From contig JAQGEQ010000124.1 of assembly GCA_034620365.1 (NCBI GenBank), positions 186,001-250,000 of the forward strand: DNA of 64,000 bases, given 5' to 3'. Of this stretch, positions 33,339-46,970 are shown one piece after another. The notes beneath the pieces are model-generated. The model was not told the origin of the DNA and did no database searches. It was given only the letters and a program-made list of their open reading frames with translations. A program made the position numbers and the translations under genes. This DNA comes from Pegea sp. RAD2-039 (taxonomy: Eukaryota > Chordata > Thaliacea > Salpida > Salpidae). Each line of letters begins with the position of its first letter. The first letter of the stretch is position 1.

Positions 33339-34439
33339 AATGAAGTAAACAAAATTGTTTGACAGTTTACAAAACAAAACTCTATAAATAAATATTAAAT
33401 ACAAATAAAATTTTGTAAAAAAGTAATCCTGCGTTTCAAAACAAAACCAAAAAATTGCATGTAATTTTGTTTTTATTAGATAAAACAAAGTTTGTAAACT
33501 AAACTTCTGATAAACTTTTCAATAATATATTTTTCTTTGAGCTATCATACATTCGCTTTAATTTTACACATTTTAAAATATAAATTATAAAATAAATAAT
33601 CATTAAAATTAACAGTATTAGTTACTAAACTGTGTAACAGTTTAGCTAAATCTAAAATTTGAATAGTTTTAAGACATACTATGCATGATGGTGTAAATTT
33701 AGCTTTAATTTTTGTACTTTTAAGTAATGGCAGACTCAACAAATATTAGCGAAATTTAATAAATAAAGATATTCAAACTTCCATATAAGTAAAGTAATCT
33801 ATTATTCAATGAAACTATTTAGAGTTATTTGATTAAAACTTACAATTTATACAAGTTTTTATATAAACACAATTTTTTAATAACTTGAAATTCTGTTTGA
33901 AATTTTGTTCAGAAAATAAAAGTATTTTTTTAACTAGTAGAAAATATAAAACTAACAAAAATAATTATTAGTTTATTAGGTATTTTAATATAACGACCAT
34001 TTCAAAAAATTAATACAGTTTAAAATGTAACAAGTTAAAAATTAAGTCATTCTAAAAACTCAATTTAATATATATAAATATATAGTTATATCGATAAACT
34101 ATTGTTTTTTCAGATGCTAAAAAAGTTAGGTTTTACATAGAATATGAGCTTAAAAGATATTAACTGAGTAAAAAGTATAAAAATAATAAAATAATACCAT
34201 TAGTAAATTTTAAAAGACTATTCTAAATATTTTAAAAATCAATTTGTCTGTGAATACTAATAACTAGCAATCTGTTTTGAAAATGCAAAATGCTATATAA
34301 AAATATATAAAAAAATATTAAAATAAATTATGATATATCACAAACTTATATAATTTTAAACAAATATATTTCATAAAATTGAATTAAAATTGAAATAAGT
34401 AATTTTTCGAATTCAACTTTTATTTTTTCTCTACTTCTT

Positions 34440-34690
34440 TAACTAACAATGTCGTTTTCTTACTAACTTATATAATAAGTCAGTGTAATGAAAGCTGTGT
34501 AAGTAAAGTACTGAGAGTTGGCTAACAAAGATTATTTTGTTTTAAATCAGATTTCAATATAGTATTTGTAAGCAGATGAAAAGAAAAATATTTCCAAAAA
34601 TAGTTAATAACAACAATATATAAACAATAACAAGATAAATTTTGTTGTTCTAGCTTAAGCTTGTTTCATACTTGTTTTTAAAGCTAAGGT
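34440..34690 (-). pseudogene. GPCR-like TM1-TM2 fragment, broken (unit copy 2)
   Basis: Reverse complement of the segment at 58487-58714, with substitutions and small indels that break the frame. Only the L-L-T-I-F-G-N-I-F core is recognisable. Confidence 0.4.
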
Positions 34691-34697
34691 TTTTTAA

Positions 34698-35984
34698 TCC
34701 TTAAAACTTTTCGCCATTCTAAATTAGAGTTCAACTCCTTTGTATGGTGTCCTCATCTTAGAGAAGATATTGTAACGTTCTCGTTGTTCAAAAATAACTT
34801 TTTAGGTAAGCTTTTCTTAGAAATTTTATTTCTCTTACTTCATACAAAGATTGTTCCTATATGTTTAATGTAAAGTCCTTGCCGAAGCCCAAAGATAAAT
34901 ATTAATTGTTTTTAAAACAACTAACTACTATTAATTTGTTATTTTTTGTCGGTAAAATTTGTCTTAAAAGTCTCGGAATTGAAGTTTAACCAATTTTGTT
35001 AAATATTTTGTAAATCAGCTGCAAAATAATTTCTTTTTATTTAAGATAATTTTTCATTTTTTGTTTGAGCCAAACTATAAGACATATTTAAAGAAAATGA
35101 ATTGAACTTTTTAGCTGAGATCAAGTTTTGAAACAAAATATTAAGAAAAAATTGTTTGTAATTTGTGTGTAGATAAAGCAAAGCTTTTTAAGTACAATTT
35201 CTGATAAACAAAATCTACTGTTTAATAAGAAATTTTGAGTTTGCTCCTTTTAGTTAGTTCAGTTGAAATATTTATTCTTTACTTACAAACAACTTACTTT
35301 ATAAATTTCAACAATAAAAATCGGTTGTTTATAGAAAAAACATTATTATTATTTTCCATTTAAAATCAATTTAACAATAAGAATAATTGAAAGAAATTCA
35401 ATTATTAATTGATTTTAATATTTTAAAAAGATTATGAAAAAAAATATTAAATAAGAAAAGTTACAAAAAGTTTGGAAATAGATTTATGGAATTTATTTTG
35501 ATAATATTTAATTTGTGTTTTAAGATAAACTGAATATTTATCAAATATTTTTTAAATAATTTCACTAATATTAAAAAAAAATAAAGGAAAAATTGATTAT
35601 TTATTTTGATTTAAAGATAAATTTAAAGTGATTAAAAATTTTACCTAATTTTAGCTTTTATGAATGAAAAGTTATTTTAATCAGTGGTTCCGATATATTA
35701 GTAAAACAATGTTCAGTAACTTTGTAAAATGTTAGACGCAGTTAAAATTAATTCTATTCTTTATTTGATTTTCAATTTTTAAGATTTAATTATTTTCATA
35801 CTAAATTAGATAAATACCTTTCTTAAAATATATTCTCATCATAAATTTCTTCGTAAGTTAATTTCATTTGTTCACAGTTTGTAAAGAATTAAAATAAGTA
35901 ACAAATTGTACATGGCAAATAAAATTTTATTTTTCACCTATATATTAAACTATCATAAATTTGTCTACATCATTCTTAAAATAA
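34698..35984. other. Unique part of the inverted-repeat spacer
   Basis: About 1.3 kb with no counterpart seen elsewhere in the window. Its first 200 bp are slightly richer in G+C. No gene seen. Confidence 0.4.
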
Positions 35985-37422
35985 CTAATAACATTTCTTT
36001 GAGTAAAAATAAGCTGAAAAAAGTGCAGTTAATATTAATTGAATTTACAAATTTTAGCTTATCGATAAAAATAATCTTTTAATTTAGTTTTACTACCAAC
36101 AAATAAATTTTATTTATTTGAATAAACAGTACTAAACAAACTTATTAACTTTTAAGAAGAAAACAAATAAACAAAATTTACAAAAATACTTATTTTAATA
36201 ATGATATAAAGTACATTTGAAAATTATTAAAAAATCAATTAATTACTGACTTTAAAAAAACATATAAAACTGAAATAAATTTAGTGATGATAAATAAATT
36301 TTTTCATAAATAAATCTTATTAATAGTAAATAAATGTATTTAACATGGATGAACTATTATCGAAATGACTGATTAAATTAAAATTTTATTAATATTTTCA
36401 CTTGGAGGTTTATTCAAGTTTTAAAGACACCTATTAAAAAATACTTAAAATTATTTGTTTCAAGAAAATGTTTAAGAATTTCTAAATTATTCTGAAATTT
36501 TTAAAAATAGATTTTCTACATTCTTTACTTAGACGATGTTCAAATTGGTAAACATTTTAGGTTTTGTAATAAACTTTAAATCTGATGTTTTGTTTTACTT
36601 CAGGTTTACTTTATGTTGTTGCAGCTTATTCATAACGATAAGAGATTGTGCCACCATAGCATTCTTGTTTTTATTGAAATAAATTACAACAATTGTATTT
36701 TAATTAATTTTTTTACTTTATCTGAAATATTTAGAAAATAATTGTTGTGAAAGTTATAAAATTTTAATAAATTTGTTTAATTTTATTTCAATCTATTGTT
36801 TCTGTTGGCAAAGATAGTCAACTTCAATAATATAAATTTTAGGAGAGACTGAAAAGCAAAATAAAGATTTCTTAATATAAATTAAGACTGATAGCTTGCT
36901 TACTTGAATAATTAAAAAGCTATTCAGTTAATTGAAAATATTTTGCCAAGATATAAGCTTACATAATATCTATATTAGAATAATTATTATATATTTTATT
37001 ATATCTTATATATCTTAATAACTAACGTTTTTAGTTTTAAGACTTTATTTATTTTTATTATAATCACAATACAATTAGTAAACTATAAAGGCTATCAACG
37101 ACAATAAATTTTAAAACTTTTATAAATAAATGGTTTTTATAGTTTCTATTTTTGTATTATTTAGTAACGATTACTTAAAAAATTGGTTTTTAAACGTTTA
37201 AACGTTTTCAGAAACTTATTTGTTGAAAGAAAAGTAGAAGACTTAAATTATGTTTGATTGTGAAAAATGTAAATGTTTATCTTACAGAATGTTTTGTTTT
37301 AATTAATTTCTTTAATTTTATTGATAGCAGACATTTTTCACACAATCTTTTAATTATTTCTTATTTTAATTTGCAGAGTTTTAAGCATCAAAAAGGTTAA
37401 ATAAAGCTTAGTATACATCAAT

Positions 37423-38397
37423 ATGAAGCCTTGTAAGTATTTCTATCAGACTGATGGCTTGGTTGTTAGAATAGTTGATACAAAAAAGAACTTGAAAGAT
37501 TCTACCAAAATTTGTCAGCAGTTTGGTGAACAGCTAGCTCCAATCAACAATCAGAAGAGATTAAATGATACTTTGGATCATTTAAAAGGATGCTACGAAA
37601 CTGACGTTCATGGTATACCTGAAGAACAAAAGAGAAACTACCATTTGTACCGTATTGGACTTTCAGTAACAAATGGAACTGGTTCTTGGAGTGATGGAAC
37701 ATCACTTAATAAGAGCGAGCAAGGATCACTGTTTTATAAGGATGCAATTCCAGATCAAAGTACGTTTTTTATAGAAAAACGAGGTGTACATCGAATTAGT
37801 TATGTTCAGAATAACATTAAAACTATTAAGCTTCCGTTCTTGTGTTCCAAAAGCAACCTGTTTCCACCAACAACAACAACAACTGCAGCAACAACAACAC
37901 CACCAACAACAACTGATCTTGTTAAAACAACAAAATTTGCAAACTGTGACTCATATACTGAATCAAATGGTAAAACTGATCAACTGTCAGTTGCATCATC
38001 ATCAGCAGACTCATATTTTATGATTGCTACCTCACTAGGATTTGTTCTTTTGTTGGTGATTATTGGAGTACTCATATACAAGCTTTTTAAGAAAAATAAG
38101 AGTGACGAAAAAAGAGTGAAATATTCATCTATTAAAGAATCTAATCAACCAAATGAGCTTGTTGTGGATGATGCTGGTTATGATAACATTAATATTCCAG
38201 CTGAAAATATTGAGCCAGCTTACACTGAAATTCAACATCCAACAGAATCATCTCATCATGATCATTCTACGTCCAATCAACAAGTTTATAGTCAACCAAG
38301 ATCAAGTAACTACAAAACAATTGGTGGTCAACCGACTGATTGTTTAGTTAATATAAGCTCTACATATGCTGTGGTTGATAAAAGTCGAAAAAAATAA
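37423..38397 (+). CDS. CTLD receptor with ITAM-like tail, right-arm copy
   Basis: 324 residues. Same domain layout as the gene at 28676: Cys4/31/57/141, W89, Thr-rich stalk, span 200-219, YDNI (253-256), YTEI (267-270), YKTI (297-300). It differs at three residues (G for E at 85, A for T at 191, S for I at 227). The change at 85 restores an N-G-T sequon shared with other paralogues. A splice acceptor (AATTTGCAG) ends at about 37376, and an in-frame TAA lies between it and the ATG. So the protein starts here, without a classical signal peptide. Confidence 0.85.
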   Translation: MKPCKYFYQTDGLVVRIVDTKKNLKDSTKICQQFGEQLAPINNQKRLNDTLDHLKGCYETDVHGIPEEQKRNYHLYRIGLSVTNGTGSWSDGTSLNKSEQGSLFYKDAIPDQSTFFIEKRGVHRISYVQNNIKTIKLPFLCSKSNLFPPTTTTTAATTTPPTTTDLVKTTKFANCDSYTESNGKTDQLSVASSSADSYFMIATSLGFVLLLVIIGVLIYKLFKKNKSDEKRVKYSSIKESNQPNELVVDDAGYDNINIPAENIEPAYTEIQHPTESSHHDHSTSNQQVYSQPRSSNYKTIGGQPTDCLVNISSTYAVVDKSRKK

Positions 38398-40819
38398 ATG
38401 TAAAAAGCAAGCAAGTTGAAAATTTCAAACATAAAAGTAAGATGTCAATTTGAAATTTTTAAATTTTCTAAATTTCTCAAACTAATTTTGTTTCTTATAC
38501 ATCAAGCCTAAGTATGAGAAGTAATTTTAAGCATTTTTTAGATAACTTTAATTTTGTTTTCTGGTGTGTTGAAGTGATAAAAATCTCTTATAATATCAAA
38601 CTCTTATTTGTTACCTTTATATAAAACGAGTTTTTGTTATTTCCTGTAATTGTTTGATGCAAATTAAAATTTTAATCATAATATTTGATGGTTTTATGTT
38701 TAGTTTTGTTGGTTGGGGTCTTTCATCAAGTTAATTTCAATTTGCAAATTCATTAAGAATCAAATTTACAAAAACTTGATCTTAATAAATGTTTTTTCTT
38801 ATTAATTGTAGAAACAATAGTTTAAAGAATGTTTCCGTTTAAGTTGTAAAATTCACTGAAGTAAATTTTAAAATAAGTTTAAAGTATTTTTTTTTCTTTA
38901 GAAGCAATAAATTAAAAAAAGTTATTTGATTTTGACTTTTAGTGTAAAATTTTAATATAACTTGATTTTTTATTCTTTTTGACTTGTAATTATTTCTTTT
39001 ATTTGCAAATAACATTTGTAAGATTGTTTTGTACTAACATTAAATATCTTATTCTGCATTCTTCATAACTTAGATGGTTACATTGTATTTTCAAACTATT
39101 TCTTATATCTAACAACTAAAGCAACAAAGTTTTTTGCTCAATATTTGAATTATGTAACGTCTTAAAACTATTAAAAGATTGTCTTAAAGAGGTTTTCGAT
39201 TTTTCGATCATAACGTTTACTTTTAAAAACTAATATTTACAGTATTTAAACTTATTTAAAGTATTTACAAATTAGAGTTGATACTTTAGTAAAAATAAAC
39301 AATTAAATTCTTTAAATATTTAATAATGTTAAATTCTAAGCAAAAATTAATTCTTATGAAAGCAATACAAATAGTAGAAAGTTTAAATAATCTGTTTTAT
39401 ATAATATTAATATATTTTAAAAATGTTATTTTATATATAAGTTTATGATTATTCTTAAATTTGTTGTTAAAGTTAAAGAATAAATCGAATCAAAAGAATT
39501 TTGCAGCTATAATTAAAATTTTAAACGAGTTAAGACATTTTAAGATAAAAATGATAAACTAAGAAACATTGACACAAGTAACAAGTAAATTTGTTTTTTA
39601 AAAAAGCTTAAAGTTTCACAAACAAAAATTAAATTGAAAAGATGGCTTCTAAAATATCATACAAGCCAAATTATATCTGTTCAGAAAGCTTACTGGCTTA
39701 GTTTTTGTTTTCAAAAGAAATTTACAAACGATAACGATGTAGTTCACCTAATTAGCTTTGAATGCTAATTTATTCATTTTTAATTTAGTCAATTTTTAAT
39801 TAACATTTCAAGTTAAAACTCTTATCAACGAACTGACTATTAAAAAGTTTTGTTATAAGTTATGGCATGTGAAACCGAATCAACTGATATATGCCCTAAA
39901 AACATTATTTTATTGTTATAATTACAAAAGATTCATGATAAAACCAACTTTCAAATCATAAAAGATTTCGTCTTTATTACAATGGTTCAGTTATTCATTT
40001 GTACTTTTATCATACTTTTCTTTAGTAATAAACTGACACTTAGAAAAAGTTATAAACTTAATTACTAAACTTGATGTAAGCCTAAGTTACTAGATAGTGA
40101 CTCTAATCTCCATAAGTAAGGATGAAGCATTCTTTTTTTCAGTGGAGTTATATGCAGCGGTTTTTCAAATCTTTGAGCTTGACATGAGATTTAAGATATT
40201 GCTTGCAAGACACGAGTTTTAAATTTTGTAAATCTAAATATTTTGACAAATTACAATTTAATTTTTTCTAAATTGACTTATTTATTTTTAGACTATGTAC
40301 CACCTAAAAAAGCAATTTAATTAAAATCAACTTCTTGTTAGTTTTCAATTTTAAAAGTTTAATTTTTAGATATCATTTACAAAAGAAAGATATTCAGCCA
40401 CCTTCTAAGTACAAACTATTTTTGTAATATCATTCAATTGTTAAATTTCAATCAAAAATCTTTTCATAAATTTATCTTTCTCTAAAATAATAATTTTATT
40501 AATAATATGAGAAATTACTTCCATACTTTTCTTTATTACATCTTAAAAAGTTTTTCAAAACTATTAATTTAAAATTGTTCTTAAGATTTGATATAAAATT
40601 TGAAGAGTCATACAGGTTTCGTATAATTTCTAGAAAAAAATATTTAAATTTCTTGAAACATGAATCAATTTGAATTTTATGTATTAATCTAATTTATTAT
40701 CAAAATAGATTTATAGAATACTTATATCAACATGAACTTTGAAAAATAATCTAGTCAAATTGATTATATATTTTTTAAAAAATTAAAGAAATTATTTCAT
40801 GTTAAATTTCGAAATAATA
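38398..40819. other. AT-rich spacer between convergent genes, right arm
   Basis: Mirror of 26261-28675. No gene seen. Confidence 0.4.
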
Positions 40820-41045
40820 TTTTAGTTGCTGTACAAGAAACAGGTGTTTGTTGCGTACATGCGCATTGATGTTGATTATAGTGGAAAGTATTGTAAGTTG
40901 AAGTCCACACTTTTAAGTCCACTGTTTTCTAACAAAGTTCATTGACTGGGCAAAGTTTAAGGAAATACGTTTTATGTCGGTAGCTGGCGGTAATATACCT
41001 TATAACTGACAACAAGGTGGGATTCGAAGTCATGCTTGAAAAGGT
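40820..41045 (+). mobile_element. Possible tRNA-related SINE fragment (right arm)
   Basis: Inverted counterpart of 26036-26260. Its B-box-like GGATTCGAAGTC is better preserved than in the left arm, which strengthens the tRNA-related reading a little. Confidence 0.35.
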
Positions 41046-41755
41046 TTAAAAAAAGGAATTAATTGTTTATTTAAAAGAAATTGCTTATTTACATTTCAGT
41101 GATTCTAAAACAATATTTTTCAAACTGATATTTGAAATATTAAAATTATTTTTTTATAGAATTTTGTAACTTTTTTAAGCTTTTATCAGTTTATTTTGTA
41201 AATAAACAAAATAATAGTTTAATTTATTTTCAATTTTTTAATTAGTATCAAAATGAAAATCTTCTATTAAGACAAGATTTTTTATTTTCAAAATATAAAA
41301 ATTAATTCACAAATATTAAAAAATGAACTCCTAAGTAGTAACTCCAAAATTTCAACCAAAACTAAATTATACAACCAACTTTCTGGTAACTGATTAAAAA
41401 AATAATAATAATTATTCAAAAGTTTTATTAATAGTTTCTTAAAATATACAAATACAACGATAAAAAATGTTATTTTTGATGAGATCTTATTCAAAGATTT
41501 GTCTTAAAAAAATGAAGAAAAATGTTTTAAATATTTTTATGTATTCTATAAAAAACTTTTTCTTGTTTAAACTAATGTTTACGAAAAATTTTCAGAATGA
41601 AAAGAGATATTTTTAAAACAACTAAAAATAGAATTCTATATAGATCTAAACCGAATATTATATGAAACGCTTTTACGATGGTATAAAATATGAAAAAAGA
41701 ATACTACTTTATTATTTTTATAGAAAAAAGAATTTAATTTTAATTTGTAAAATCT

Positions 41756-42712
41756 TTACAAATATTGTTCAGAGTATTCATTGCTACTTTTAAAACATGT
41801 AAACGATCTTTTAAACCCATTAAATGATAATAAGATTGAAACACAATTAACGAACAGAGTGATATTAAATAAAGAAGTTTCAATTGATTTAGTTATACCA
41901 GATGGTAAGATAAATTTGGTAATTACCACAACTACCACAAAAGAGAATAAACAAACAGACATAATGATAGTAGCTGTACGAATCATGTACTTCTGGTCAT
42001 CAGACTTCTTTAAAAGCTCACCTATTCCGTAAGTAGCTCTAGCAACTTGATTCAAGTTGTTCTGAACACGTAAAGGGTAAATATACAGACAAAACAAGAT
42101 TATATTTGATATTATAAAACCAATTACAGAGATATGAAATACTAACGCAGGCGCTTTTAGATTGTCATAAACACAACCAATTTTAGACATACTATATGAT
42201 CGAAATAAAAGTACATCTAAAGAAGATAATAAGCCACTTCCATTCAACAAAACTAGAAAGAAAATTGAAATAAATTTCCATAAGAGTGTTTTTAAATGCA
42301 GAAGTGTCGTTTCAGAGTATAATAAGCATTGTTTAAACCAAAGAAAATGAAGTGATGCAGAAATTGAAATTTGACATAATGAACTTGTAGCTATATATAC
42401 TATTCGGCATTTTTCATCACTATCTTCATTAATTGGGTTAAAATAACCAACTAAAGCAAGAATAATACTACTTATAATACGAAGACAAGTATTAAATGCG
42501 AGAAAAATCCCTAATCCAAGCTGAAACAGATTTTTTTTCTTTCGTGGCTGCTCTTTATGCTTAGCAATCACTTTTAGGCAATATTGACAAAACCAAAACA
42601 ACAAGAGTGATGTTAGAATTAGTAAGATAAAGTTTATACATTCGACCAAAATCCATAAACTGCTTTCATTGTCAAATGAAGATTGATTGAGATGATTCGT
42701 CTTGTTCTCCAT
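41756..42712 (-). CDS. Seven-transmembrane receptor-like protein, copy 2
   Basis: 318 residues, same length and architecture as the gene at 24411, including Cys102 and Cys180 and the TM7 N-G-F-K-R-S-F end. Start chosen at the ATG at 42712. It differs from copy 1 at 25 positions: 22, 23, 25, 26, 35, 36, 46 (TM1), 74 (TM2), seven between 114 and 122 (TM3), six between 151 and 158 (TM4), and 189, 198, 305, 312. TM6, TM7 and all the main loops are identical. Convergent with the CTLD gene at 37423. Confidence 0.7.
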   Translation of the reverse strand: MENKTNHLNQSSFDNESSLWILVECINFILLILTSLLLFWFCQYCLKVIAKHKEQPRKKKNLFQLGLGIFLAFNTCLRIISSIILALVGYFNPINEDSDEKCRIVYIATSSLCQISISASLHFLWFKQCLLYSETTLLHLKTLLWKFISIFFLVLLNGSGLLSSLDVLLFRSYSMSKIGCVYDNLKAPALVFHISVIGFIISNIILFCLYIYPLRVQNNLNQVARATYGIGELLKKSDDQKYMIRTATIIMSVCLFSFVVVVVITKFILPSGITKSIETSLFNITLFVNCVSILLSFNGFKRSFTCFKSSNEYSEQYL

Positions 42713-43135
42713 CAATAGCAGTTCTATTTGTAGATTAAAAGGTTGAAAAATTCTGTTGAAAATAAAGTTTAGTTTTCCAGATTTTGATATTTTGAACTTT
42801 CTAATAGGAAATTAAATGTTTATGCTGATAAAAATTGTTTATATAAGTATTGAAAATTAATAAACATTTTGATAATTTAAAGAAAAATTGTTTATTTAGC
42901 TGATATACAGTTTTAGGTAAAAAATATATTCTGAAAAATAATTTATTTCAATTCTTGGTTTGAATAATAACTAAACTAAATTAGAGCTATTAAAAAATTA
43001 TTACAACTAGTCAACTCTCTGTAAAATTGATCAAGTTTGAATACAAATAATTTAAATGATAAATAAAAACCCTAAAACTGTTTTTACTGTCAATAAAACT
43101 TTTTAAGTTAGATTTATTCCAAACCTTTAAAAAAA

Positions 43136-46100
43136 CTGTTTTGGGTTTTTTGAAAAACTAAAATTAAGAACAAAATTACTGCTTACTTCTAACTAAGTTT
43201 TTAAAATTGTTATTATAAACATAGATTTATATCAACAATTTTACTTCTCTATAATTTTTGTAGCTTCTATATAGAAATTAGAAAATTAAGTAAAGTTTTT
43301 ATATCTTAAACTAATTTTAGTTTTTTTTTATTTTTAATCAAAAGCTAACAAACTTTTTTAAGCTTTTAATAAACCTAATCTAAAATTGACTTGCAATCTA
43401 TCATTAAGATCTTTCAATTTATAATAGTTATTTATCTTGTAACAGTAAATGTAAAATTATTTCTTATCTACAAAAGGAATTTATACAAAAAAGGTTATAA
43501 AAATTTGCCAAACTTTTTTTCAAGCCTGTAAAATTTCTATTTATAATCTTTATTTATTAACTTTATAATGTATAAACTTTTTTTAAATTTATTTTTAGTT
43601 CCATGATCTAATTATATTTTAAAGTTTTCATAAATCCAATATTAGAAATAAAAAGTCACAAGATCTTGAAATATGGAAATTATTTTAAGTTTGATGTTAA
43701 TTAAGTTGAAAGTAGTGATCAACTAAACTAAAATGAATTCTTTTTTATTAATTATTCACACTAAGTACAAAATTACAAATTTATGACAAAATTTATCTCA
43801 ATTAAAAGTCTTAAAAACAAACTTTGAAGTCTTACTAATAAGTTCCTTAAAGTCCTAAGTTATTACATACATACAGAAAGTTGTAATATTACTTCCTTAT
43901 ACTTCATATAAAAAATATTGTTGACCAGTGAAAGTACAACTAATGATTTACCTGAAAATACATTATTTATGATACTGGCAGCATAAATAAACAGATAATC
44001 GGAATTTTGCCTTGAAACAGCCCAAAATAATTTATAATAAATTCATCCCTTGTGGTTAAAACTGCAATAAATAATAATAAAAATATAAAATAAGAATTTT
44101 ATTCATAGTATAGTCTAGTATATAGTATTCAAACAAACTTCTTTTATAAAATAAATAAAATAAAACAAATACCAGAGCCTGTTTTACGTTTTATTTGAGT
44201 TTTTAAACAATTTATTTTTTGAATGAATATTGGTGGGTTACATAAAAAAGATCTACTTAAAATATAATAGCATTGAACACAATAATAGTTGCAGAGTATA
44301 TCGAAAGCATATTCAGCTATAAATACTTTAATAATTTTATGTTTTAGATTCTAGCTTCATTTAAATGTTTTGTAAGAAATTTACAACCCTTTTATTGTTG
44401 AAAATGTTATAAAAATGAATGCAAAGTATGTTTATAAGTTAAGAAAGTTTCAAATTATGAATGATAACACTGTCACCAAAGCTAATTAATACATAAGAGA
44501 ATACCACAAGTATAAGTATATAAGTTTAAGGACCATAATATGTACAAGAGTATATTACAAGTTGCACCAAGGCTTTCTGTATCCTAAGATAGACAATGAC
44601 TTCGTAGAAAGTTTTTCTCATTTTGGAAATTTAAACGATATCAATTCAAACTCTCAGTTCTAACATTTCGAACATATAAACTGAAAGATTATTAGGGCAG
44701 GTAGGTTACTTTATTACTTTTATTTATTACTTACAACTCAAAAATTTCAAATATTTAAACAAATCTGCATCTTTTACAAGGAAATAGTCAAATAGATACA
44801 AGGTCTAGAGGATAGTTAGAAGGTACTATAGGTGATAAGTATAAGAGCTTATATTAATTATATTAATTAGTATTACAGACTTAGCTAAGTCTCCGAAAAA
44901 TCATCTGCATCAATTGGTGGGGCATAAGATTTATCACAAAAAATCTTATAGTTTTATCAGGTTTCTAGAATGGAGAATAATCCTTCACCCAAAAATTAAT
45001 TGCTCTCAATTATAATCTCTCATTTGATTGCAAATGCAGAGGTACTCCAAAAAAAGAAACAAGGACCTTGAATTTAATTATCCATAACATAACATTCAAA
45101 GTTAATGTTGAATAAAAATTCTAAACTTAAAAAGATCGTGCAGCATAAGGAGCATCTTTTGTTTAAAGCCGACAATTGAAGAGGGTTTCTTTTTAATGTG
45201 TTTGTTTATGTTTCTGTTATTTATTTAGATAATAAGGAAGTGTAAAAAGTCATATCTCAAGAATTTTGAAACATGTGATTTAAATACTAAACAAAAACTC
45301 GTATGAAAAGTTAAAATAAATTTATTGTTTAACTAATTGCTTACTTTTCTTTAAGCATTAAGCTAAATTCTTGTTTATTTAAGATATACTTAACAAATAT
45401 TAAATCTTTATTTACATATATAAATAATAATGAAAATTAAATTTTTAAATATAATTTAGCTTTAAGTAAAAAACAATCAACAACTGAAAGAACTAAAATG
45501 AAAGAATTTCAGCTGAATAACTAAATTTTATTGTATGTTAGTCTATACTCCTAGAAGAATTATATAAATGGATTAGAGAGTATACTGTAATAATAAATAA
45601 ATACTTCTGTGTTGTTTGAAAAACATCTACTCTTTGTAGTAAACTTAAAATAGAACTTTATTTAAGAATTATTTAACAACTTATTTCTTCTGATTACATT
45701 GCTTCAATTTAATTTCGTTTTTTTCAGACCTTATGCAATAAAAGAACTGAGATTGTTTTTTATCTTCAATTCTTATTGCTAAATTATTTTCAAATTTTTT
45801 TTTAATTTCTTCTAAAAAAGTAAACTTTGAAAAAATAGTCGTTTGTTTTGTTTTAAGTTTTTATTAGATAATTAACTTAACTTTAGTCTAAAAAAGTTTT
45901 TTTTAAAGAAAACTACTTATATGACTAAAAATCTGTGTTTTATTTGGTATCAAAATTTTATAGCATAAATATTTGTTTCTTTGGTTTACTGTAAGATCAA
46001 AAATAAGACTATTTTTTTGAAATTTGTAAACAACCAATTTACAAATAACTTAAATAAAGAAAACATTTACAAACTTTCCTAAAAAGCTTTATTCTTTCTA

Positions 46101-46970
46101 TTTCTAGACTTGTCAGTAACAAACTTTGTTACCTTTATATAGGATTCTTTTTAGAGTTACCATGAGACAAAGATTTTTAGAAAACTTGACAACTACTAAT
46201 TAGATAAGTCAATAAAATAATTTTCTATTTTCAAGATTATCATAATATTAAGATTAATATATTTTATTTAATTTTGTAGTGTTTGCTTATTTTTTTTATT
46301 TTTTGTAATTGTATCGTTTTAAACTGTAATATAAGATTAAACTTTTGTAACCTGGTAATGTTTTTGAACTTTTATAACCTAAACAACTATTCTTTTTTTT
46401 TATAAAGTGTTTATATAATATATTATTTTAATATTTTCTTAAGAATTGACTTCTATTTTCGTTTTAACGATTTCAATTGATTTTCTTTAAATAAAACTGA
46501 AAATTTGTCAATTTTAAAGAAATATTTTTATAGTATTCATTTTGAGTTAATATTTTTTTGCATTATAAGAATCGAATAACTTATAAGTTAATAAAATGCA
46601 ACTAAATTACTCGAAATAGTTTAGTTTAATATTTTATTTTGTTTAATGATAAGTCTACACAGTCTTGTGTATAAATATTGTTAAAATTTGTTCAGTTTAT
46701 GTGCTTAATCACAAATACAAGGCTCTAAGCTAACTTTAAAAAATATTAAATAAAATTTTATAAATAATAAAAGTTTGAAAAAAATTGGTTTTTAGTCGTT
46801 CAGTTTAAACCTTGAGATATTAATCTTTAAAAGGAAATTTTATGAAAGAGCATTTTTAAAAGTTTAAAATTTTTTCATTTAAAGTTTGAAGTCTAACTGC
46901 ATATCTTTAAAAAACCATTTTATCTCTTTATTTTCAGACTTTTTTTTACTAAATAGTCTTATTTTCCGTT
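43136..46970. other. Long AT-rich intergenic DNA
   Basis: About 3.8 kb. The stretch at about 44550-45200 is less repetitive than the rest but has no sustained frame. A splice acceptor (TTTATTTTCAG) ends at 46937 and is followed by an in-frame TAA before the ATG at 46971. Confidence 0.4.

Larger units (their letters stand above)
32230..34697 (-). repeat. Copy 2 of the GPCR-fragment plus CTLD unit, inverted
   Basis: Reverse complement of 58275-60885 with conserved flanks on both sides. The 3' flank includes a block matching about 60640-60880 (GTACAACTGATCGTAAAAC). The 5' flank runs back to the GPCR-like fragment at about 34440-34690. It lies off-centre within the spacer of the large inverted repeat. 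Confidence 0.8.
35985..43135 (-). repeat. Right arm of the large inverted repeat
   Basis: Reverse complement of 23985-31085 (landmarks given there). Contains a plus-strand CTLD gene and a minus-strand 7TM gene. Non-coding parts show scattered substitutions and indels, so the arms are not homogenised to identity. Confidence 0.9.

Noticed and set aside
33339-33488. N-terminal hydrophobic extension of the CTLD gene at 33338 as a signal peptide.
   Set aside because: A splice acceptor falls within it, the equivalent stretch at 59771 contains a stop, and the sequence is AT-rich leader shared with non-coding copies.
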